Shown here: piece by piece, positions 52,901 through 64,000 of the stretch
Position numbering within the stretch: position 1 is the first letter of the stretch
Layout: every line of letters begins with the position of its first letter
Assembly (NCBI GenBank): GCA_003339415.1
Contig: PDHQ01000070.1
Span: forward strand, 1 to 64,000
DNA: 64,000 nt
Direction: 5' to 3'
From: Ophiocordyceps camponoti-saundersi (nom. inval.)
Taxonomy: Eukaryota; Ascomycota; Sordariomycetes; Hypocreales; Ophiocordycipitaceae
Program-made: the position numbers and the translations under genes
Notes under the pieces: generated by a model
Seen by the model: the letters and a program-made list of their open reading frames with translations, nothing else
What the model was told of the DNA's origin: nothing
Databases searched by the model: none

Positions 52901-55900
52901 TAGCTATATATAAAGTAAAGAGAGACTACTATCGTAATATTATTAAAAATATCGTAATAGATAAGGATATCTACTAAGTTTTTAGCTAGTATAAGCGCAG
53001 ACCTTAGTTCGCCCCTCCCCCTTTATAGGTCGGTAAAAGACTTATTACCGAACTTACCGAGAAAGTATAAGCCCTTAGATATTACCTACTTAAACGCTTT
53101 TTATAAGATAACGACCTCGCTTAATTAGAATAAATATACCTAGTTAGGATAATAAAGTAGTAGGACGGCCTCCTTATAGAGGAAGTTTATAAGTTAGTTT
53201 ATAGCGCGGGAAATACTACGCTAAAAGTAAACGGTATTACTATCCGTATACTTCGCGCTACCTAAAAGTAGATAGAGAAGCTAATATACGAACTATATAA
53301 TACCTACCTTTAGATAAGCTACTACCCGACCCCTTTTAAGAGGGTATAGGTCGCCCTCCTACCTAAATAAGGTAAAGACCTTACTATAGTTAAAAGTTAA
53401 AGACTTATCGCACTATTATCTTACCTTAGAAAAGGCTTAGAACGCCTTATCGCTAGATAAATTACCTAAAAGTATATAGAATACGGCGTCCTTTCGAACT
53501 AGCACGCCGGGGCTCTCCTAATACGCTTATTAATAAATATCGTTAAGGCCCTTATATATAATATAGAGGAGGCCTTTAAACGGGGACTAGTAGCAACCCT
53601 CGTTATAGTAGATATCTAAGGCGCTTTTAATACTATCTTACGTAAGCGACTCCTCTCCCGAATATATATATAAGGCTAGCCCCCTTAACTACTATAATAG
53701 GTTATATCTTTTATAATATACTACCACGCTAGCGCTAAACTCGCGCACGCTGCTACCCCGATAAAACCGCTATTCTACGGCCTCTTATAAAGCTTACTTA
53801 TCTTCCCGGTCCTCTATATACTCTATATAGCGCTAATATACTAGCTTAAAAACTTACGAAAAAGGTTCGTATACGCGGATAACTATACTATACTCGCTAC
53901 AGGGAAAACTTTTATAGAGATTATAGCTTAGGTATAAATATACTTAGATAAAACCCTTATATAAAGAGTATCGAACGGTATAAGCTTTAACCCCGGTAAG
54001 ATAGAAATTATATATTTTACCCGGTAACGATACTCGCCGGCACCTACTATCGTCTACGCCTAAAGAGTTATCTCCGCTAGCTTAGGCGCTATAAAATAGC
54101 TAGGCCTCTAACTAAATAGGAAGCTAAGTTTTAAGATATATATCGAGACTAAGGTAGCTAAAGCCCGGCAAGTAGCCGACTACGTTAGAGGACTTAGCCG
54201 TATATAGACTAGCACCCTACCCGCCGTAACTTAGAAAGCTATTAGGGCGGTAGTAGAAAGTAAGGCACTTTTTAGCTCCTAGGTCTAGTAGCTAGGCCTT
54301 ATATAACTAGCTTATAAAAAAGGCTTTTCCGCTAAAGTTACTAATAGATTAAAATAATAAGTATATAAACTATAAGTAATTATAAACTAAGCTATTAAGG
54401 GCTACCTCCTCGTCTAGCGTATTATTAGGATATTAGTACTTTACCGTAAAGTAAGTATACCGCTAGTAAAGATTATACTAAAAGCGGCACGCTTAGGATA
54501 CGCTATAAGACTAAGATACCTTAACTATATATACTTACTTATTATATAAGTAAAGTACCCTTAGAAAAATAGGAGGGGTAAAGCGCTACGGGCAACTAAC
54601 CTATAGCGTACCTTCGCCCTAGCTATCCCTTTTATAAGACCGGTACTAATACCCTTATCGTTTAAGCCTACGATTTAGGCACCTTTCTTATTAAAGTAAG
54701 AGGCGGCCGACGATTTTTATAACTAGCTATAACTCTTACCTTTAGAGGACCTAGTAATTTATACTAATAGGTTAAAGAAGATAGCTATATTAAACCTCCC
54801 GCCCCGTCTAAGCTACGAGTTTACGGTTACGTAAGATAATATTACTTTTACTAAAAGCTTAGGCGGACTATAGTAGGTAAAAGTCTTTAACGTAAAGGTC
54901 TAGGGCGCTTTAGAAAGACTATAGTTAGCGGTAACGCTCGCCGAAGGCCTCTTATAGCTACCTTAAATTTATATCTACTTAGATAACTAAGTAGTTATCT
55001 AACGACTAAATAGCACCGTAAAAGGCTTTTTATAAGAGGAATAGTTACTTTTTCGTAAGACTGCCTCGACGTACCTAAGATAGGTCTTCGCTTACTAGGT
55101 CCCTAGCTATAGCGGTATCGCTAGTAATAAGAGAGCTAATAAACTAGCGAATAGAGGGGTAGATAGAGGCCCGACCCGATATAACTAACTTACGCTTACC
55201 TACGCCGGTATAAAGCTACGCGAAATAAAGCGGTATCTTTTCCGTAAATAATAGGAATAGAACTAGCTAACCTCTTATAAGGAATATAGCTTAGAAGCAC
55301 GCTATAAAATTACTAAGAAGATACTTACGCTCCCTTAATATTTTCTTTACTACTTATTAGCTACCCGCTTAGGTTACGGAGACTTCGCTAACTACTACGA
55401 AAGATTCCTCTATTAAGACGCCGAGCTATATTATAGCTATAGAAAAAGGAAAACCCTAACCTATATCTTATACTACCGTAAAGCTAGAGGCCTCGCCTCG
55501 TAATAAGGGCGCACGAGAGTAAATATAGCATAACTCCTAGGTATTAGCTAGAAATAGTTCGCTTATAAGATTAACGCTATATATTTCTTTAAAGATATAT
55601 ATTTACGCTATTAATATAGGAAAGCGACCGTACTTATATTACTTTAGTAAGGGTTAATTAACGCCGCGCTAGGCGAAATCTTTTAGCTTATAGTAGACCG
55701 GCCCCCCCCGCGGTAACGGAGGAGGCGTAAGCGCCGTAAGGTAAGCGCTAAACCTAATATCTCCGAGTCTAGCGCTATAGCTATAATATAAGCTACTAAT
55801 ATCGAGGTACGCTTTTAGAACCGAATAGTTCTAAGGGCGCCCTTAACCGCTAACCTATCCCTTATTCTTTATTCCCTTTATATATTTACCTAGCCCGCTA

Positions 55901-56100
55901 AAAGACCCCCTACGCTGTAAAAGTATTATATTACCCCCTTTAAGTCGTATTTAATATAATAACCTACTATTACCGAAAGCGCACTAGCTTCGATACCGCC
56001 TACCCGCTCGGCTAATTATATATAATAAACTAGATAGCGGGGCGCAGGCGGCGCCTTATGCCCCTAAGGAGGCGAGATTAGGGGCTCCGCCCCTATATCT
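50000..56100 (+). mobile_element. Tad1-like LINE (non-LTR retrotransposon), RIP-dead
   Basis: Plus-strand remnants appear in LINE order. An apurinic endonuclease motif SSDHATL is at 52537-52557. RT motif A, VDI-stop-GAFNTI, is at 53608-53637, where Gln was changed to a stop. The RT core YADNYTILA is at about 53866-53895, from YADD by one Asp to Asn change. A possible RNase H remnant (VIYTN-R, from YTDGS) is near 54755-54775. A C-terminal ATRLGYGDFANYYERFL segment is at about 55354-55413. The upstream 2 kb should be ORF1. No LTRs flank it. Order and C-terminal segment fit the fungal Tad1/I group. Ends are estimated from base composition. Confidence 0.82.
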
Positions 56101-56575
56101 CTTTAGCGTAAAATAGACACACACACATATATACCTAACTGCACTAACCTAATAGCTAACAAACCCTTAGCCCCGCCTATTAAGAGAATCCTATCGCGCC
56201 TAAAACTGCTTGATTTTCCCGACGCCGCGCAGAGGGGGAGGGGGAGGGGGAGGGGGGAGGATCTGCAAAGAAGAGCAGTGTTTAATAAAGCGAGGCTATA
56301 GTGAGGCTTGTGGCTTTTCGGTAACATAGTTAGTATTAACGAACGAATAAACACGCTACCTTAATATAGTAAGGGAAGAAGACGGAAAAGTGGATCGCTA
56401 CGAGAAACGGGTCCGCCCACTTCTAAAAACGCGTAGACGGGCAAGGTAAAGTTACTTGTCCACTGAATTTCGCCTAACCAGGTATATACACCTATCTACG
56501 TGAATGTTTGTCTGCTAAGGGAGAGGGGGGGAGGGGGGGGGGGGGCTAGGGAGGGTTAAGGGGCCCGTTTTTAGT
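56101..56575. other. Short gap that escaped RIP, with G-rich tracts
   Basis: CpA/TpG reappear here between two RIP-degraded elements, so this is probably single-copy DNA. It carries G-rich tracts at about 56230-56260 and 56518-56546, and a short CA repeat at 56118-56128. A minus-strand 83-codon frame is not convincing. Confidence 0.6.
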
Positions 56576-57099
56576 GTTTTTAAGAGCTTATTTCAGCTAA
56601 TCAAGCCGGGCAGGCCGGGTTATAGGGATATAGAAGGGAACCTATAACTAAGCCGTATTTCCTAGGGAAGAGAGGTATCTATAAGTTAATATAAGATAAT
56701 AAAAATATAAGGCTATAAGTTAGGCTTATAAGGGACGTTTTTAGTATTTTCTAATAGCTTAGTAATAAAGCTATAAGTAAAGCTAATAATTAAGCTTAAT
56801 AACGCTATTTTTAGTATTTTCTAGTAAATTATATACCCCCTTTAATATACGCTTATACGTATAATCTACTAGTAGTTATATATACTAAGCTAGCTACTAG
56901 ATATAATATATAGGAAAGGGAGATAAGCTAGCTACTAATCGTAAGATTATAAAATAGCTATTATAAAAAATATAAATATAAGTAAGAGTCTTTTAAGAAT
57001 TAAAATAGTAACTATAAAAGAATTTAAATTATTACCTAAAAGAATACTAAGCTAATTATATAGCTAGGAGCTTAAAAAAGATTTCCTAATATAATCTTA

Positions 57100-60000
57100 A
57101 AAGTATTTACCTAAGGGGATTTTACGGTAATTTCTAAGTATATTAGTAAAATAGAGATTTCCTAGTATATAGTAATTTCCTAATATATAAGGATTTCTTA
57201 ATAAAATCTAAAGATTTCTAAAGGTATATTTTAATATTAGATCTTACTAGAAATTTTAGTAAAATCCTAAAAGTTATTATAGAGAAATCTTAAGAGGAAA
57301 TCCTAATAATTTCCTAAGCGTAAAGGTAATAAAGTTTCTAGGGGAAATCTAAGTAAAATCCTAAGGCGGGAAATCCTAGGAAATCCTAAGGAAATATTAT
57401 AAGGGGTTAGGCGATTTATAAGGGTATTATTATATATCTTATATTAACTCCCTAAGCTAGAAAAGAATTCTAATAGCTTTATTATCTCCTTATTTTATTT
57501 TAGAAACTATTATTATACTCGAAGGCTTTTTTATATTAACTCTAATAACTATATTTATTTATAGATTAAAAAATATTATCGGGGATTTATATATAAAGAA
57601 CTAAATTAATCTATATAAGGTAAGAAAAAAATAAAAAAATAAGATAAGAATAATAAAGGAGAATTATAATATATATTAGATATATATAGAAAAGTATATA
57701 TTACGGTAAAAGGTATTATAATATTAAAAAAGAAAAATAAGAATAATAAGAATATAATATAATAGTAAATTAAAAGAATAGAATAAAGGAAAATATCTTA
57801 TTATTTTTATTATATAAAGTAGCGTAAGTTATAGTAATAATATAAAAGCGAATATAGATAATTTTACTATAACTAGCGTAAAAAATATAATTTATAGCTT
57901 TAAGTATAATATATTTTATAAAAATAAAGGCGTCTAAGATATTATAAATAGTAATAAGGTTAACTATATTATAAATAGTTATACTTATTCTTAAGTATAT
58001 ATTATAAGTAGTTTATAGCGAATAGGCTTTATATAGCTTTTTTATTATAGCTAATATTCTTTCTTTATTTATAGCGTATAAAATATAAGATAAATAGTAT
58101 ATAATTAATATTATATTATAAAAATATTAAAAAACGATACTAAAAGTATATTAATTTACGGGGTTCTTACCTAAGCTTAGTAAATATAATAGTTATTACT
58201 TATTAATAGTTAAATAACTTAAAAATCTATTACTTATTAATAGTTAAATAAATATAAAAACCGTTATATATTAATAGTTAAATAGTGCGACGCGTGCTCT
58301 TAATATAAAGCGTATTATTAACGTATTTCTTTACTATAGTTCGTACCGATATTATATAAAAAGCTAAGGAATACCTTAATCTATTATTATATTAATAAAA
58401 AGGTCTATATTAATAAGTTTAATAATTATAATATATTTAGTATTATTAAAAAGTTTAACTAAGCTACTTATCTAACTATATAGTTTTTTAAAGATATTAT
58501 CGGAAGCTATCTTAACTAAATTTAAGATATTAAAAACTAGAATACTACTAAAGTTTAAAGTTATTTTATTTCTAATAATATCGCTTTAAGCTAAAAAAAG
58601 TATATAATTAATAATAATAGCTAGAAATAATATAATAATACCTTTACTAGGTAAATACGTTTATTCTCTTATATAAATATATAAGTCCTAACGGTTTTTT
58701 TCGTAAAACTCTAAAATCTTATTAGAATTATTTAATACGGACTTCTTATTAATAAATATAGCGACCTTATTAATATCGAGCGATATATTCTTAAGAGTAA
58801 GAGTATTAAGTAAAATAAGTATAAGAATAGGGAAATTAATAATTTATTTATTACTAATACCGAATATCTTCGCTATATAACTTAGGCTAAGGGAAGTATT
58901 ATATTTAGCGAGGTATTTATTAAAGTAAGTTACTTAAATTAGAGTAATATTTATATTTTAAAATATTAAAGCTTATTTATTATAATATATTACGAAAAAA
59001 GTAAAAAAGTATTTAATAATTTAGATTAAATTATTATAATAAGTTACTAAGAAATTATTATTAGCTTTCTTAACTTTTTTAGCTTTTAGAATTTTTTAAA
59101 ATTAGATTATAGTTTTAGAGACTATTATAGGGGTTCTAAGTTATTAAGAGGTAAAGTAAATTTACTTATTAGGGGTTCTAAGAACGCTCTATTAAGTTAG
59201 AGTAAGAGGAGTAATAAAATACCTTACTAGGGCTTTACTAAAAATAGAAGCTACTCCCTTAACCTTAGTCTCTTTTTCTATAGCTGCTAATACTATTTAT
59301 TTTATCTTACTAAGGTAGTTAGTATATAAGATAATAGCTAAGATCCTCTTAATTTCCTCTAATTTTTCGGAGTTTTAGTAAATTTACCCGCTAACTAAGC
59401 TCTTAATATAATCTTTTATAATTTCTAATAGCGCGTACGCGCTATAGTAATTTTTTCTAAGTTATTTAGATTATAAAAAGATATTTTTTTTAATATTAGT
59501 AAAGGAGTATAATAGCGTAAGATAGGTATAGCTTCTTAATAAAATAGCTAATATTTTAAAAGTAAAGCTAATAGTAAAGGAAGATATTATAGTAATTTAT
59601 TAAGTAGAATATTTAAGCGCTATAACTTTAGAAACTTTAAGTAAGAAATAGTCGAAATTAAAATATTCGTTATTTAAAAATAAGTACTTAAAATTATAAT
59701 CCTTATTATTAGGGAGTTTTTCGCTATTAGCTTATCTCTTTACTTTTCGGTTAATATAGTAAATATAACTATTTAATTTACTAAAAGATAAATTATAGCT
59801 TTTTACTTAAAATACTTATTTCTAAGCGATAAATATTATTTATTACGGCCGTAAAATATGTTAACTAAATAATAATATTAGCACTATAAACTAAGATTCT
59901 AAGCTAAGGAGAAGGGAAAGAAAAGAGGAAAACTCCCGTAAGCGAAATCTTAGTAAAATATATAAAAGTATATGCTAGTAAAGATAGGAGAGGGTAAGGG

Positions 60001-60190
60001 GAAATCCTAATAAAAGGTTAACTTTATTTCCGGGTAATTTCCCCCTAAGGTTTTCTTAAGGATTTTACGATAAGGTTTCTAAGGTTATATAACTATAGTT
60101 AGAAATCCTTAGAAATTACCGTAAAATATTTAGAGGAAATTTATTAAAAATCTTCGAAAATTACCGTAAAATATTTAAAGGAAATCTTTA
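57100..60190. repeat. Segment bounded by inverted AT-rich repeat arrays (possible DNA transposon)
   Basis: The word ATTTTACGGTAATTTCTAAG at about 57119 appears inverted near 60110. Both ends consist of degenerate arrays of GGAAATCCTAA- and TTTACGGTAATTT-type words running about 250-300 bp. Inverted arrays about 3 kb apart resemble the ends of a DNA transposon. I could not find a transposase domain between them. Confidence 0.4.
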
Positions 60191-60199
60191 TAATTACTA

Positions 60200-63100
60200 G
60201 CGCGTAATATTACCCCTTAATAAAAGTTTTAATATACTTATTAAGATTAGTAATAGCGACTATATAGCTAGGTACTTAGGGAAATAGCTATATTATCCTA
60301 ATTATCGTTTTAATATTTATAATCTATAGTAGCGGCTTTAACTTAGTATTAGAAATTAATAGGCGGACTAGCGGTATCTAGGAAATAGTTATAGAATTCC
60401 TTAAGGGCTATAAGCGTATAATAGAAATTCCTAGCCGGGTATTATATCTTATCCGGATCGTAACTATATTAGCAGACTTAATATTCTAACTAATAACGCT
60501 ATTTAGTAACTTAAGATTAAAAGATTTACTTAACCTCTTATTTTAGTATATTATCGATATCTTTTAGCTTAGCGAGAGATATCTCTTACCTTAATAGCGG
60601 ATTTATAGTAGCTTTCCGAAAGCGGTTAGTATAAAATAAGTTCGTTATCTAATAGCTATCTAATAAGTTAAAGATATAGCTATAGCTTTATTCCTTAATA
60701 ACTATAAAAGGTTTTAATTATTATATATCTAAGCGTATTATAAGTATAGTTATAAAGAAGCTCTTATAGTTAAGGAATACCTTATTACTAATTATAAAAT
60801 TTACTAGGTAACGCTTCCTATTTACTTATATTTCCTACTTATAGCGAGCTTTCTTAGTAGCGGCTTAAGCTTACTATTATATTTCCTACGCGTAGGTAAT
60901 AAGTATACGGGCTATAATAATTAAGCTTAAGGTAGTTAAGGGATCTTAGGGACTAGCTACCGAGAGGGGGTTCCGTATATCCTTACTAAAGGTAACTATA
61001 AGCGGTATTATACTAATTAAAGCGTGCTATAAAGAGTTATACGCGAAGTCTAAAGCGGGAAGGAACGCGCTCTAATTATCTTATTACTTACTTACGTAAA
61101 ACTAAAACCTCTAATTTAAGTACTAATTAGTTACTTCTACGCTACCTTATATTTAAGGGTAAAGAGCGCTACCGTAATAGTACTTAATACTAATTAGCTA
61201 GTTAATTTCTTAAAGAAATCCTAAGATAAATAAGCTAGTATTATTAGTAATTTATATGTTTAGTATACTTAGGAAATAATAAAAATATCGGAAATAGCGT
61301 CCTATAAGTATCTTAGCTATATTATTCTTCTTACTAAGTAATATAGCGATAATCTTACTTAATTTATAGATAAAGGTTTAAATATAGTTATACTTAAAGC
61401 GGTCCTTTAATATAACTTTCCTATTATAAGTAATATACTCTTAAATAGAAGTTAGAATAAGTAAGGGGTATAGTAAACTTAAGGTCTTATCTTACGGCGT
61501 TTTATTCCTCTAATACTTATAATAGTTATAGATAAACCGGCGGATATTTTACTTTATCCTAAGCTAGTAATAGCTTTATTAAAATATCTAAGTAGTTTTA
61601 TTTTATCTTTTATAGGCGAAGATAGCTAGCTTATATATATTCCGAATTAAGGCGGTGCGGAGGAAGAAATACTACCGGCTATCTTACTTAAGGATAATAA
61701 GGAGATTACCGTAAAATCTAAGGTTTTAGTTCGCGTTCTTTTCTTAAATTAATTATACTAACTCCGCCCCTAATAAGATAGAGTTTTCTACTAAGCGGAC
61801 TAAGGTAATTATAGGAGATAGGGTTAAGGATTTAAACCTAAAGCTATCTAGGGAAATTATAGCTAAATTTTTTTTTTTTTTTTTATAAACTTTTATTATT
61901 AGAAGCTTAGCCGTTTTCTATAAAAGTATATCCGCGGCTATATTTAGCTAGCTAAGCTAGTATAGGAAATAGATATCGAACTAAGTAAGGAAATTAAACT
62001 ATTAAACCTAATAGATAAAAAGTAGCCTTTTTATCGTAAAATAAACTAAAGCTTCGTAATCTATAATTATATTAAACTTTTAGCTAAGTAGCTTTAAGTA
62101 GAAATTTTCGAAGCTTTATATAATAGCGAGAAGTTCGCGGTTTTAAATCGGGTAAGCACGCTTAGTAAGGTTTATTATCTTCGAGAAAAAGCTTATAAGC
62201 TTCTATATTTAATTATTTTACTATTATTAAAATATACCGGCGGTAGTATTTCGGGAGGCGTTAATCTTAAAGTAGGTTAGGAGTTCTAAGTAGAAGAAAG
62301 TAAGTACCGGGGCTTATATAGCTAGCTCCTTTATTTTATTAAAAGCCTCTTTCTATTCTAATCTAAGCTTAAAAGCGGTATCTTTCTTAAGGAGGTAATT
62401 TAGGGGCTTAGCTATAATATTTATATAGTAATAGAAGATCCTAATAAAGTTATAAAGTTTTACGAATAAGCAGATAGCTTTACGGTCCTAAAAGTTTTTA
62501 AATTTCTAATTTTAGATCGCTTATATTTTATAAGGGTTTATACTAATTCCTTAGCCCGCGTATAATATTATACTAAAATAGTTAATTTCTATAATATTAA
62601 ATTTCGATTTTCGGATATCCCTTTATAAATTAGCTTAATATAAGCGCTAAATTATTTCTCGATATTCCTCTTAATATTCCGCTTTTTCGCTATCTAAGTA
62701 AATTAATATATTATTAGCGTATATACTTATATAATAATTAAGGAGGTTATAAAGCTAAGCGTTAATAAAGTTCTAAAATTAAATAAGCTTTACTTTAAGG
62801 CTAAATAAAAAGATAAGCTAGCGGAATATACTAAACTTTATACGGAAAGCTATAAGGTACTTAGAGTTAGGGTTAAGATATAGGCGATAAAACGCTTAAA
62901 TTATATCGATTTTCGAAAACTACCTCGCTTCCTAATAGCTAAACGCTATACTTTCTAAAAAAGGAGTAGGTAAGATTTAACTTTTTAAGTAATTATTTAT
63001 TTATCGGTAATTAATATAAAAGCGCTAAGCTATTAAGTATAGCTTTAGCGCGAAGAGAATAGAGGCGGCGTAAGAACTAATATTTAGCTTAATAAACCTA

Positions 63101-64000
63101 ATCTTAAGTAGGTAGTTAATAGTTTCCTTCTTTAGCGGTAAGTATTTTATAAGTATTTTATAGGAAAGGGGTTTTACTAAGTTTAAAAGCTTCTTAAATT
63201 TTAAAATAATATTATAGCTAGGTTAGGAACTAGCTAAAATATAAGCTTTTTTCTTATTAAAAAATTTTTTAAAATACGTAAAAGTTAGAGAAATTATATT
63301 ATATATATAAGCGATATACTCGGGTTTTTCTCCCTAAGGGAATAGGATTTCCTATTTTATATATATATAGCTAGCTAAGCTTAACTTCGTAATTATAGTT
63401 AAGTTAAAATTATTTTTTAATTTTATAAGGGTTATAAATATTAATAAGGTTATCGTTTCCTATTATATTTAGCGGGGGTTTTATTATACTTAATAGATAA
63501 GTTACTTTTTTAAAGCTTCTTTATCTATATCGTTAGTTTCCGAGTTATTTTAAATTAGGGTTTAAGCTTACTTTTTCTTCCTTATAAGCTAAACGAAGTC
63601 GTTTTTTTTCCGCGAATATTAGAGGATTTAGTACTTACGCTTATCCTAATAGAGAAGGTAGTTCCGGCGCTTAGCGTCCGCTTAAATAGCTAAATCTAGA
63701 TTTCCGGAAAAAAGGGGCTTTTCTAATAATAAAATCGAGGGCAAGTATTTAGCGAGGGCAGGTAGGTTATCTAGCTAAACTAATTTCCAAGCTACGTAGT
63801 TAAGTAATAGTCTTTTTTCGGCTATTTAGAATAGACCGATAAAAAGGTCTTAAGCGTAGTTAGTTACTTAATAAATTTCCTAAGGAAAATACTATCCGTT
63901 AATTATTAAGGTAATAATTAGGTGCTCGTAGACTATACTAGCCTAATAGCCTTAGAAATCTACGAGGGGGACGGGATAGATAGGGATAAGTTTAGCACTA
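60200..64000 (-). mobile_element. Second Ty3-like retrotransposon, RIP-dead, runs off the window
   Basis: On the minus strand the RT core at about 62690-62725 reads IYANNILIYLDSE (YADD with both Asp changed to Asn). The RNase H motif at about 61960-62075 reads NIIIDYEALVYFT, with His changed to Tyr, followed by a QFDI-type segment. RT lies upstream of RNase H in this orientation, as in Ty3. The sequence differs from the Ty3-like element of the left block, so it is a different family. No LTR is visible within the window. Confidence 0.72.

Larger units (their letters stand above)
56576..64000. repeat. RIP-degraded heterochromatic block, right
   Basis: AT-rich, with almost no CpA/TpG and no open frames, like the left block. 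The stretch 56576-57100 holds repeated TTTTTAGTATTTTCT words. The interpretable parts are listed as a candidate inverted-repeat element and a Ty3-like element. Confidence 0.9.

Overview
This window looks like a filamentous ascomycete chromosome, most likely Sordariomycetes. The genes have short GT-AG introns, often with CTAAT-type branch points. The protein set is fungal (PTH11/rhodopsin-like receptor, VDAC, Pex19, UstYa/DUF3328). The flanking repeats show extreme repeat-induced point mutation (RIP): CpA and TpG are almost absent while CpG is kept. A gene island of about 36.6 kb (13.35-49.98 kb) lies between two such AT-rich blocks.

Left block (1-13.34 kb): three LTR retrotransposons are nested. 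A Ty1/copia-like element on the minus strand is split by a Ty3-like element (3125-11388, 186-bp LTRs, GTTAG duplication). That element is in turn interrupted by a short gag-only LTR element (5573-7348, 210-bp LTRs). All are dead. Right block (49.99-64 kb): a Tad1-like LINE on the plus strand with APE, RT and RNase H remnants; a small gap that escaped RIP; an unclassified segment bounded by inverted AT-rich repeats; and a second Ty3-like element on the minus strand running off the window.

Gene island, left to right: tRNA-Val(AAC); an Obg/YchF-type GTPase with a 10-nt microexon; a rhodopsin-like seven-helix receptor; a gene-poor 4-kb stretch; a nuclease-like/protein-kinase-like fusion protein; a conserved acidic protein of unknown function; PEX19 and UBC9, divergently transcribed; asparagine synthetase (9 exons); mitochondrial porin; a J-domain protein; an APH-fold kinase; a secreted Kex2-repeat/UstYa fusion protein; GH47 alpha-mannosidase; UPF1 and IMP4, divergently transcribed. 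Exon models were built by hand from splice signals, phase and family conservation. Each rebuilt multi-exon CDS totals a multiple of three.

Most genes are housekeeping and do not form one pathway. The exception is the gene at 38560-40037. It encodes a signal peptide, seven tandem Tyr-containing repeats each ending in Lys-Arg, and a C-terminal UstYa-type oxidase domain with two HxxHC motifs. In known dikaritin-type RiPP systems the repeat precursor and the UstYa oxidases are separate genes. Here one polypeptide carries both and no other RiPP cluster gene is nearby, so this is the best candidate for an undescribed system.
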